Source of the DNA: Dipylidium caninum
Lineage: Eukaryota; Platyhelminthes; Cestoda; Cyclophyllidea; Dipylidiidae
Assembly: GCA_017562135.1 (NCBI GenBank)
Contig: QEYB01001430.1
Coordinates: forward strand, 372,001-436,000
Direction of reading: 5' to 3'
DNA length: 64,000 nt
In this document: positions 24,859 through 35,643 of the stretch, piece by piece
Position numbering within the stretch: the stretch's first letter is position 1
Layout of the letters: every line of letters starts with the position of its first letter
Notes under the pieces: generated by a model
Seen by the model: only the letters and a program-made list of their open reading frames with translations
What the model was told of the DNA's origin: nothing
Database searches by the model: none
Program-made: the position numbers and the translations under genes

Positions 24859-26271
24859 GTTGGTTTCCTTCCTCTAGAATGATTCATCTGATGGCACTAC
24901 CGACAACTCATCGCTAACTTCGCTAAACTGTAGACAGGTCGTCAGAATCTTTCTCACCGAATATAAATAAGCTTTACTTTCAGCTTTAAGTGGTAATGTT
25001 TGCGTCACTCACGGAATGTAACTACGTGCTACACGCCAAAGGGAGGAGAAATTGGAGCACCAGGAGTGAGAACTGCCTTTAAAAATAGAGCTCCCCTTTA
25101 ATACGACTGCATCATACCAAAGGGGCTCCGCACCGACATTTACCTGGTCTTCTGACGCAAAGGCTTATAAACTGAAATTATTGTCGAAGACTGTGTACGT
25201 TTGCGGGGTAACATCTGTGCCAACTGACAGACGATTAAAGTGAAATATACTAAGTTGCCGATGGAGTTAGCAAAAAAGGAGTGAATAAGTGTGTCGAAAG
25301 GTATGGGGAGTAAAACCGTGAAATAGAGGTACAATCAAATCACAAAGTTGGCATTGAATTGAGCGGATTAGAGATGTATTTGGCCATATTACAAATTCTT
25401 CGATGGTTGTCGCCTGTGATAAGTTGGTCGAGGGCCGGTGATCAACCGACAAGGGCAGGGTTGCAACACTAGTTCAAGCTATCCAGGTACGAGGCCTCGA
25501 ATTCCACGCTATTTCCTTCCAAGGTCTAAAAAAAGAAATATGAATAATATAGTAAAAGAAAATGGAAGTCTGGTTAGGAAGAACAGGAAGCTTTTCGTAT
25601 TACTCAATATTTTTGAAGAATTAGAAGTGGTAAGGGACTGAACCAACGAAGTTCAAAAGCTTACGTGGAGGCAAAAGCCAAGAATTCTCCAGAATTTAAT
25701 TGTGTTTACAAATAAGGTTACCTGATGGAAAATTTCCGCCTATAGTCAACACTAAGGTACTCACGGGGAGACGAATAATAACTCTCCGAATCCAGTCGGG
25801 TTCGGCGTGTGCGTCCTCTGGTTTGACTGGATCTGATGGGTTGGGAGTAGGGAGTGCATGAAGCTATGCAATTCGAGGAATGGGCTCTACGAGATCGTCC
25901 GAGAGTCTAATTTATGGAAAAGTGATCGAAGTTAGTAGGATCTATTCATTATGTAATTAAAAAACGGGCAGATACGTATGTAAAGGAAGCACTTTTGTCG
26001 TAGACCAAAGGTTTCGTTTCTTCTGTCCTTTGAACGTAAATTCTCACAGCTGGTGTGTAGGGTGATGTACGTTGGTGCATGTAAAGGGTAAATCCTAGTT
26101 ATATAGTAATGCCTCTTAATTTAATTGGCCACCTCCACCGTATCAGAGCTGAATTATATAAATAACGTAATGGTGTAGTACATTTAATTCCCTTGATTTT
26201 GGCAAGAATGGGTTGGACATTAAAACGTCCAAACTAATCGTTTATATTAACCAGTCAGTCATTAAAGAAAA
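24859..26271. other. Spacer between tektin-2 and LST2-like gene
   Basis: About 1.4 kb of AT-rich DNA without a defensible exon. It must contain the tektin 3' end and the promoter of the next gene. No AATAAA close to the tektin stop stands out; AATATAAATAAG at about 24959 is the nearest variant. A short open frame at 25438-25641 shows no similarity I recognise. Confidence 0.6.
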
Positions 26272-29200
26272 ATGTTCCGTTTATTCAAACCAGTCTCATT
26301 CGCCAATGGGAACGCGGTGGCTGTCTAGTCCGAGGCAGATTGCCATCCGCGAGTTTCATGAGTGTTCTGTCAGATCGCAAATTGAGGAAGCCAAATTATT
26401 ACACATCAACTCTTCCCTTGTCTACAGCGCTGTAAGGAGTACATGTGTGACTTTCATTTTGCCTAACGAGTTCATGCGCAAACATAGGAACTCGTCTCTT
26501 TGTGGTTTTGTGTGAAGACGCTGAATAAACCTGTCATTAAGAAACAATTCTGTAATAGTCACCTAAAATTCTGTGCATTATTTTTACGGTCGAAATTTTA
26601 AGCCTTGTAAGCCCGTTCGCTGGAGATCTTTTTCAAATCGCCTAGTTTATTAAGATAGCTAAAAGCTTTTTAGCAAGAGACGATCCTTCTATCATCTATT
26701 TTGGATAAAGCTGCAGAAGTCTTGAGTTGTTGACACTTCGTCTTAAATACAGTCCCAAGCCCGATATATCTTTTTAACATTCAGAACCAATGGATCCTTT
26801 CCTGTTGCAATTCTTGCTGCTTAATTTGTTTAAAAGCCCTTTTTATAGACCGATACCAGGGAAATTTGGTAACACAGTTTGGAACATTCTTTCACTTTCT
26901 CAATGCTTGTGTCATTGCAGAATATCCACACCAACGTGCATAATTTTACCCAAATACACCCTGAGCATGTTTTGAATTTCCATTTCTGCGAAATAGGAGT
27001 TTACCCCCATTATGGTATTTATCAAAAGGGCATGGTTTATTTGACAGGTTGAGACTTCGCGCAAGCGACTAACCCGTTCCTTACTCAAACTAATCGAGAC
27101 ATGTGTTTCCGAGTCACTGCGACATCAGCGTCATTTCCGGATGAAATACGCAGAGGATATAAATTCCGACTCTTTGGAGGAATGTCTCATTTCCACTGCC
27201 AACAGGGTCCTCGACCTGTCCTCCACGTAGGTTTGTCTTTGGGTTTCTTGAGCACTTTCTCCCAGGGATCGCTCATTGACGGCAGTGTGTCCGATCGCTC
27301 GAACCTTCTTGGTCACCTTGGCGAGGGTTCAAACTCATGTGGCCGCATTGGTGGAGGCTGCGGAACAGCAAAGTGGGAGGGTTGTGTCAGAAACAATCGG
27401 CTGCTCTGAATGGCACGAAAGGAATCCGCAGTAGACGTAACTCTTTCCCACCCCAGTTGACGTTCTTCGTCGAAGCCGTCACGCCGGAGGCTGACGGTGA
27501 GTTTTGCTTCCTCAGTAATTTACAACTAATTTGTAATGTTTTACGTCTACATAATCTGTTAAATCAACTCACTTCGATATTAGTATACTTTTATCCAAAA
27601 ACGAAACCCTTTCGTGTGGGCAGGATTAGTATATTCAGGCGTTGCTTTTTCCGGCACTCATGGATCACTGAGCCTACGTCTTCTCCTCCTCCACTTCCCC
27701 ATCCGCGGACAGAAGCCCTCAGGCTGCCCCCTCATCTCTCCTTTTTTTGCCACCTGATCGAAAAATTTCGATTGACTCACTGTCATAATTACCGTCTAGC
27801 TCACTAGTCCGGCTTTCCGTCCTATCAGCTTCAAAGTCCTTTTCTCCTTTAGACATCAACTGCAGCGCAGAACGAAGACCGCAGTGCATGAAAGTCAGTC
27901 GCCCTCTCTTGTCTACCGTGTCCCTCCCTCTCTTGCGTCTAGAAGAGTCTTCTGGCTCCACCGAACCGTCTTGTAGCTGTGATCCCAACGAGATGGGCGA
28001 TGCACTGACAGCTCTCATCGAATTGTTGATTGAGGTCGACCACGACATGGCCATTTTTGAATTTGCTCTCGTCTCCTCCATTTCGCGGAGGATGCGTACA
28101 GAGGCGGAGGCTTTTTCTGTGCAGGTCTGTTTTCCCCTCCATATCGCCTTATACCCTTTTTATCAGAGCACCTCCTCCACTAGTGCATTCCGCGAATGAA
28201 GGAGATCGACGCAATTAAAACTTAATTTACAAGGTGGATTTGAGGCATTTGGACAAATGGTTGAAGTAACTGGAATCGCTGGTCCCCAGCCGCGGAGGCG
28301 GCGTTGTGCTGTTTGGACCTCGTCGCCTCCTTGTCTGTCGTCCCCCTTCTGCCCTGAGGTCAAGTGATCATGGGTATTCGTGCATGTGAGCATCACTGGG
28401 TCCTCGGCATTCAGTGAATTAAGACTCCCTCTCATCCTTTTTTTCTCCTCCATTTCCGCCCCAATTACCGGTCTTTTTTTTCATTCTCTTCTCCCTTAAG
28501 AGTATTTATACCCAGGTCGATGAAATTGGAGTAATGTGCAAGGCTGGGGGTTCGGATAGGAAAATACCTCCGTTGTTGGGTCTTTTTCCCTCAATATTTA
28601 GAGCAACTGGAGTGTCCGGTTTGGGTAGACGCAGCCACGCCCTCCTCTCCTTCCCGGCTCCGTGGCGAAGGCCCCTTAACGGAAAAGTGGCGAGAGGGTT
28701 GGGTGGGCGGAGTCTGTAGAGAATTTTAGCGTCTTGGAGCGATTTGATTTACAAATTGACTCCTTGGCTCGCTCAAGGGGCGTTTGCAGAACTGCTTATT
28801 GTTTAGTTGGGTTGGCGCATCAGCACAATTAGAAATGGAGAGGCGTTTTTATTGTTAAAAGGCCACTTGTCCTCGATGTACGTCCTCGTGTCGCCGCCGC
28901 TTCTATTTCAGTCATCACCACCTCTGATCAGTTCATGTGTAGAAAGTACTCGCGCCAAAATGTTGTCTAACAAACGAAACTTGCGTGTGTTCAACTCCTC
29001 GTCCGTCCACGGGGTGAAGACTGCTCGGAGTCCTCGCAGACGGCGAGTGGCAACGGCTCCACGGAGCCACGGAATGGATCCGGCGTGGGCTCTGGTGATG
29101 TTGACGGATTAACGAATACCGCCTCTGAAACTGTTGCCCACTCGGGCATTAAACTTGGCTGTTATTGTGCGGTTGCACCTCTTCTGCTCTCTCGGCTGCC

Positions 29201-32200
29201 CTCTTCTCTTCTAAATGTCTCCGCGCCCTAGGCAAATGCAAACGCGACGTCTTTCTCCTCACGCCTGACACCACGCCTTGTGGTTTTGGGGGGCGGACAG
29301 CGGGGGGGAGCACTCCTTCCTCCTCAACTGTCTCGTGCCACTTGCGGACTTTTTTTCCCAACTGAAGTGGCTGCTGAGGTCAGCTTGTGCGTGTTTCGGT
29401 GACGGGGAGCACAAATTCCCTCGTCAGTCGGTTGGGTCGTGGGCTCGGCGCGGCCTCCTCACTGGCTGTGCTGTCGTGTCGAGGGACGCGGCGCGGCGAG
29501 TTCACTGTCGCTGTGCGAGCTCGGGCGAGGCTCCGGTCTCACAGTATCCCCAACAGTTGCGCGTGAATCGCCTCGCGAGGGCATCTCTCGTCACATGGCA
29601 CCGCGGCTGGTGCGCATGCCTGCCGGTGCGGGGCGTGGGTGGTGGGTGAATGCACGAATGCGTGAGTGGGTGGCGCCTTCGTCAGCATTGACGCGGTGCT
29701 GGCGTCGTGGCGAGACATCGCAGCACAGCCGAGCGAGGCGGGTGGCTACAAACCGCATTCTTTTGACATCAGTTGGCAGCCAGTTAGGCGCAGTTACCTC
29801 AGCAGATCGGCTCCGGTGCTTTTCCAGGTCGATCTCTGCCATCTCCGCTTTCCCATCCATCCATCACCCATTCTCCCTCACGGAAGACCTGTGCTGCGGA
29901 ATCGCGTGTGTCGGCGCACCGAGGACCGGGTCCGCCTCGCATCCGCTCTTTTCTGCGCGTCGGGGACGCCTCGGCGCGCCTCTCGTTTGACCGCATCGCT
30001 ATGCTCCAATTTGCCCTTTTTCTGCCACGTGCCCCGCCGGTGGAAACCCGCTGTGCACGCGGCTCCTTCTCTCTATCTACCAAATGCGGGTTTTTGTTGC
30101 CACCTTCTTTTCTTCGCCCGAACGGCCCTCCTTGTTGAGGCAGAAGGAGGCGGAGGAGACAGGGCCAGTCGGTCGCAAACTTCTCTCCGAGTTTGTTTTT
30201 GCGAGTGCTTTCCCCTCCTCGTCCCCCCGCGAGATCGGCCGTGCTGCTGCTCTCTGTGAGCGCGTAGAACCCCTACCCGCCTGATCACCCGTCACCTTCG
30301 TCCGTGCACGAAAAGCGGGCTGAGCACCCGGCCCGGGATGGCGCTGGGTGCTGCCTGCAAGGCACGGGGGCGATTGGGATTGGACGAGGCGTCGAAAAAG
30401 TGCTGAGTTGAATGGACTGTCGTCGCGGGCATGATGGGGCGGCGGCAGAGCGGGCTAAGTCGGACGAGTGACGGGGCGAGAGCGGGGGACCAGGGCGGCA
30501 CCAGCCGAGTCGGTGGGCGACTGGCTGAATGAGCGATTGGGGCGCCTGTCTGTCGACAATCACTCAACGCGTTGTCCTCTCTTGTAGGAGGTGGCGGTGC
30601 TCTTCTCGGAGACCTTGGCGTGGGCCCTCGCCGTGGGTCTGGTCGATGCGCGTCAGGTGTCGGAGCGGGACCCTCGTCTCTTCGTCGCCCTCCCTCGACT
30701 CGCTCTTCTCGTGGGCTGCCTCCTCCTGCCCGACTCGCCAATTGGCCCCAACCGTCTCAATGCCGGGTCTGTTGATCTCCAGCCCCTCTTCTCACCCCTC
30801 CCCTCCCCTCCCCTCGCCGTCGCCGTCTTCCTTTACTCCGTGCGTCTTCTCCACAGCTCGGCCACCTCGACACTGAAGGCCTGGGGCCCACGAGTTCGTA
30901 GGCGTCTTAGTGGATTGTCGGATGACTGAGGCAGCATTGGGTGCGATAGTCGGGGCAGATGTACGCGTGAGGGGGAAACGTGTGCCGCTCTCTGAATCAG
31001 GAGGCATTCGGCTCACCCGCGCGGTCGTCGTCAGTCGCCGACTGGCGGTTGGTCGGAGGACGGAGGGGCGAGGAAGGCCCCAGTCATCCCCGTCGCGGCA
31101 TCGAGAAGTGATGACTCGATGAAGGAATGTCGTGGTTGTTCGCCTTCGCCAGGGGTGGTTGCGTGGAACGGTTGCTGTGGCGTGCAGGACTTTTGGACTG
31201 ACTGGCCGAACGCGGCGGATTAGTGAGGACACGAATCGCGTTTAAGTGGATTTCTAACCGACCGAACACCAAATCCTGCTAGGCCGAGCTGTGGACGTTA
31301 TCCAGGCTCAGTCACGCCATGGCTGAGTTCTTCGTCAACCGTCCATCCACTTGACGGCTCGAGGATGAGTGGTGGTCGCATGCCCTGACGGGGAAGCGGG
31401 TTTCCAAGTGTCCGCATGAGGGTGGCTGACGTCTAACCTCCTCAACTAACGGGTTGCCCTGCGATTCTAGTGCTCGTCCGCCCTTCATGTTCGTCGAGTC
31501 GACGCGTGAGCTGACCTACCTTGCGCGCCAACTGGCCGTGCTCCGCGCCGATCAGTTGTGGCGTCTGGCCTGCTGGACGTCGCCTTTCGGCATCTCCGAG
31601 GCCGAGACACGCCACGTGGACGCCGCCACCGCAGCCGCCGCCGCAGCCACCGGCGCCGGGGACGAGGCGATGAAACTGCCGCCCACCCAGCCCTGCAGTC
31701 TGGTGTTCGGCTGGAACACTTACGGCCTCCACTGCATCTACAAGTGCATCGCGGCCGTGGCCGAGGCCCTCTCCGCCAACCACCCCTCGGAGTGCAGAGA
31801 CGTCCTCCAGGTCCGTTCGGCCCTCCGAACAGCCAAAATTTCCCGTGTAGCGGATTGATGGAGACTCATTTGATCGCGTGCTTCTCATTCTCTGTCCGCC
31901 ACCGCCACCGCCGCCTTGGCGCCGTTACGGCTTCTTCTTCCACTAATTCAGGACTTGGCCGAAAGCCACATTTTTTGCCAATTTCCGGGGGCGGTGGAGG
32001 TGGTGGCTCTCGAGGCCCGATTATTTCTCATTAACGCCTCGAGGTGTCTGGGCGCGCCGGGCTGGGTCGGGCTCTGCCGGTCTGCGCCGAGTCCGAAGTG
32101 GCCCCCCGGCATGGACGGAATCGGTTGGTGATCCCGCCCGGCCGCGGTGCTGCGTCTTCATGACGCTGCTCCAACACAGCCATCGTGGCCGTAGCTGGGC

Positions 32201-33722
32201 GGAGGGTGGAACGCTCAACCACTGCCTCGCTGACTCCTCTGACCGTTCCTCGTCTTTCGCCCTTCACCAACAGCTGGCCATCGAGCTGCACGACACCTCG
32301 TCCCCCTGCCGGCCTGACGCGCTGACCGCGGACGCCGACTCTGTCTCGCCGGAGTGGGAGGCGCTTGACCTGCAGCCAATCTGCCCGCTGGACGACGAGG
32401 CAGCCAGGGGCTGCCTCCACGAGGGACGCATCCACAACATCCGTCTGTCGGACCTCTTCGATTGGCACGCCGTCGTCTCCTCCTCCGTCTCCCAGCGGTC
32501 CTTCGCCGAGCTCTTTCGTTCCCCAGGGGAAGCGGACGCCAAGCCCTCCGTTGCAACGCCCGTCCGAGGACCACCTTGAGGTCGGTTTCGACGTGGTGGC
32601 TGCCCTGGATGAGGAAGAGGATGTCAAAAGCCTCCAACACTTCCCTGTGAAGAAGGCGATCAGGACTCCTACGCCGCCTTCTAGTGGTCTCACGAATAAT
32701 GGTGGTGAGCCTCGATTTCTTACCGTCGTAGATGCCTGGCACGAATGACTCCCCCCCCCCCCGTGTTCGTGGGAGTCGCCGAATCACCCACGAAGTCCGT
32801 TTTTAGCCTGTCGTCTCTCGTCCTTGTCGTCTTGGGGGCCTCCGGGCCGACCGTTGGCTTCAGCACTCACCTCCACGGCGCTGGCGGTTGTCGCAAGCCG
32901 TCGGCATGTAGGCGAAAGTGGGCCGATTACGGGGTGTGTGTGTGTGCAGCAGCCGGTTGCCTAATTGGCGCACTCCCCCCCCCTCCGCCGCCAACCCTTC
33001 CATGCCGAATCCCCCCGCCCATCGGTAAAATTGTCGTATCCCCGCTTTGTCGGCGTACGCCTGCAATGGGGTTGCTCGGACCACGGGAGACCGTCCACTT
33101 CAGTGGCTTCCCGACGGGCTGCGGGGCGGGGCGGGAGAGGGGAGGGGTGACAAAGACCGCGCCTTTGACCGATCTTATTTTTCCCGCGGTAGCCACGTCG
33201 AGGTCGCTTCTCCTCGCCCTTCTCCGCTCGGCACCGATCGAAGACACCCGCCCCGTCGACCCACCCAACCCCCTCTACCCCCTGGCGCCGTGGCAACCGG
33301 ACCACTTCGTGGCCGTGGACAGCGTCGCCGACGCCGACGCAGACGCCGACACCGACGACAGCGAAGATGACGGCGCCGCCGAGGATGACGCAGATACCCG
33401 CGAGGCGCGTCGATGGCGGAGCGGAGCTCCTCGGGTGGGCCGCGAGTGCGCCCGATGCAAGTCCCGCTTCCGCGCCCTGCTGCGTCGACGCCACCACTGC
33501 CGACGCTGTGGACACATCTTCTGCGCGGCCTGCTGCAGTGAGAAGGCGCCCGTGGCTGCCCTGTTCTCCTTGAAGTCCTCTCGCAGGGCCTCCGCCGACG
33601 GCACTGCCGATCCCGACAGCGTCAACGGCACGGTGGTGTCGGTACGCGTCTGTGTGGAATGTGCCGAATTCGTGCGTTCGGGTTTGGCCGAGGCGCTGGA
33701 CCAGGTCGTCATCTCGACCTGA
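26272..33722 (+). CDS. LST2 / ZFYVE28-like FYVE-domain protein
   Basis: LST2 proteins are endosomal FYVE proteins that dampen EGF-receptor signalling by steering the receptor to degradation. Proposed exons: 26272-26292 (or to 26316), 26339-26431, 27048-27226, 27266-27380, 27457-27496, 27853-28124, 30588-30766, 31471-31810, 32274-about 32517 and 33193-33722. They close in frame at about 670 residues; human ZFYVE28 has 887. Support: MFRLFKP start, PIARTFLVTL, FEFALVSSI, then the exon-6/7 join ..FSVQ|EVAVLFSET, which mirrors the human YVQQEVIVLFCET, and LPRLALLVG. FGWNTYGLHCIYKCI matches the human region just ahead of the FYVE finger. The C-terminus (about 575-654) has RRRHHCRRCG, four Cys pairs and RVC, but the N-terminal WxxD of FYVE fingers reads WRSG. 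The long linker of the human protein is nearly absent. The first exon's donor and the end of exon 9 are the weakest points. Confidence 0.82.
28125..30587 (+). other. Large intron 6 of the LST2-like gene
   Basis: This 2.46-kb intron starts CAG|GTCTGT and ends CTTGTAG|GAG; the exons on either side abut at the same point as in human ZFYVE28. It becomes GC-rich from about 29.2 kb, and long open frames there (29439-30259) show no domain. A possible 15-nt microexon is noted among the rejected items. Confidence 0.6.
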
Positions 33723-34035
33723 CAAGCAGACTATTTTGTTCTGTATATTGTGACAGACGCTCTAAACCCTTTCCCACTATTTCTCATTTCCTCTTCCTCA
33801 TCGCTCACTTTCTTCCCACTGTTGCGCCTCCTTCTGGAGGCGGGAGAACTTGTATTCACTTGTATCACGACACACAATTCCTGTTGTCCGTGCTAATTGA
33901 GGAATTATCCATTACTTTCGTTGACGGCTTTTTGGACGATGGACATCGGTCTCCCTTGGCTGAGGAGAGTTGTTCCTTCCAGCTTATTCAACTTCGATTG
34001 CTCACTTCTTCTGCCTGCTAGGCCGTCGTCCCGGC

Positions 34036-34068
34036 GGGGGGGGAGGGGAGGGGGAGGGGAGGAAGGGG
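34036..34068 (+). other. G-quadruplex-type tract downstream of LST2-like stop
   Basis: Runs of 8, 4, 5, 4, 2 and 4 G separated by A or AA begin about 310 bp after the stop codon. If the 3' UTR extends this far, the mRNA itself would carry the quadruplex-prone sequence. Confidence 0.6.
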
Positions 34069-35063
34069 ATCCTTTCTTTTGCCTGAAGGGAAACATGAGA
34101 GGTTGTTGAGCGGCCAAGGGTGTGCAGCCCCTTTGGAGGTGGGCACCCGTGTTCGTGTGGACCCCGGGGGGGCTCACGGGGCGCTGGTGGCTCTCGAGAT
34201 TCGCAACTCGCGCCTCCTACTCACCTGCCTCTGTTGGCGGTTGTGGCGGTAAGTACAAGTTAGTCAGACCTAAACCGTCTTTTTTATTAACCTAACAATG
34301 CGACTTCACTAATTCTAAACCCGTTCAATACGGTAGTTAGGGAGGGAGGCAATTAACGGTTAAACAAACACACGAAGACCAGTTAGTTTAAAACAGCTGC
34401 CTAAAAGTAGTTATAACCAGCAGATAAATATTATCCTACATCCCACTCAACTCTTGTCGACAAACGCTGCTCTTGTGACATGATGTTAGGGTCTCTTTAA
34501 ATGACGCGCCGTAGTTAGGATTGAGCGGGTAATCATGTGCCCCATGACAAAGGCTCCGGGTATGGTCATGCAAGTTTCAAAACCACTGGCGACATCTGAG
34601 AAACCGTGTGATAATTCCAGGGAAGTATTAATGAGTGTTTTCACTGATAATTGTTGGGTGACGTAAGTTTAAAAACAGTTTCCCAGTTAATCCATTAATT
34701 ACCCTAAAATACAAACTAATACACCGTTTAAGATTTTACATTTTTTATAACTTATACGTGTATCAGAAACCAATTTTCTACGCATTTCGACCTAAGGTAA
34801 TTTGTTTATCCAAATGATCCAACTCAGTTTTTTGAGTATTGCGCTTCAATTGTTATAGTAACCACACACGTAAACATTGGCCGCCATAGTGAGCGCCATA
34901 GTCACGGTAGCTGTTGGCGACTGTAACCCACCAACTGAGGTGATTATTTGTTTCGTTTCCAATGCGACAGTATCATGCGTTTTAAAATCGCATCGGTGAC
35001 CAAGATTTTATATTTATTTCAAATTTACATTCATTTATTACTTATTACGCACTTTAATATCCC

Positions 35064-35078
35064 GTCACTATGGTAAAC
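35064..35078 (+). promoter_or_regulatory. Weak X-box-like site upstream of RFX
   Basis: GTCACTATGGTAAAC resembles the RFX X-box (GTNRCC..GGNAAC half-sites) but has one extra base in the right half. It lies about 530 bp upstream of the first visible RFX coding exon. RFX autoregulation is documented in animals; here it is inference from an imperfect match. Confidence 0.2.
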
Positions 35079-35643
35079 AAAGCGACATCCGCTTGCTCTT
35101 AATAATTCTTTCCTTGAGTTTAGGAACATAGACAGCCTATGTACCTTCCATTGCGAGCGCAAAAAAGCGGAAATTTAGTGAAACTCAGCTTAATAAATTC
35201 CGCTCTTGTTTTTCTCTCGCGGCTTTGGATGCCTTTATAAATCCTTCTAAGTGCATATTTCACCCTGAAAACGGATGTATATATTACCTCTTTATAAAAT
35301 TTAAGAGGTTTAGGACAGTCTTATTTGCTTCTGAGACTGTAATTTTAAGGTATATGGGGATATGTCTCCATAAATCCTTTGCGTATCTGTAACGCATGCT
35401 ACGAGCTGTCTTATTTTTTTATGTTCATTTTGGCGCTACATACTTCATAGTATTATAAAATCATTGATTTCTTACTTTGTTTAGATCTCCCGGGTTTCTG
35501 TCTTTGGCATGGTTTATCTGTTACAAATCCAAACCTCAGATTTTTCCATAACCCCTATGTGTATTTTTTTTGTTCTTCCAACTTCTGCAAGTGACCATTT
35601 TGTTTCAGGCCTTCGTAAACCCAAGGCCCAATTCTCGTCTGCC

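Larger units (their letters stand above)
33723..35608. other. Spacer between LST2-like gene and RFX
   Basis: The first 500 bp contain the LST2-like 3' end, including a G-rich tract at 34036-34068. From about 34.25 kb the DNA turns strongly AT-rich and contains no credible exon. A splice acceptor (TTTGTTTCAG) at 35599-35608 precedes the first RFX coding exon, so at least one upstream RFX exon, perhaps only 5' UTR, should lie in this spacer or further left; I cannot place it. Confidence 0.55.

Noticed and set aside
28516..28530. Possible 15-nt microexon (VDEIG) between ACCCAG and GTAATG in LST2-like intron 6
   Set aside because: Phase-compatible, but the flanking exons already join exactly as in the human protein and the donor is weak; transcript data would be required.
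29439..30259. Overlapping plus-strand open frames within LST2-like intron 6
   Set aside because: The exon-6/exon-7 join reproduces the human protein without an insertion; these frames show no domain.
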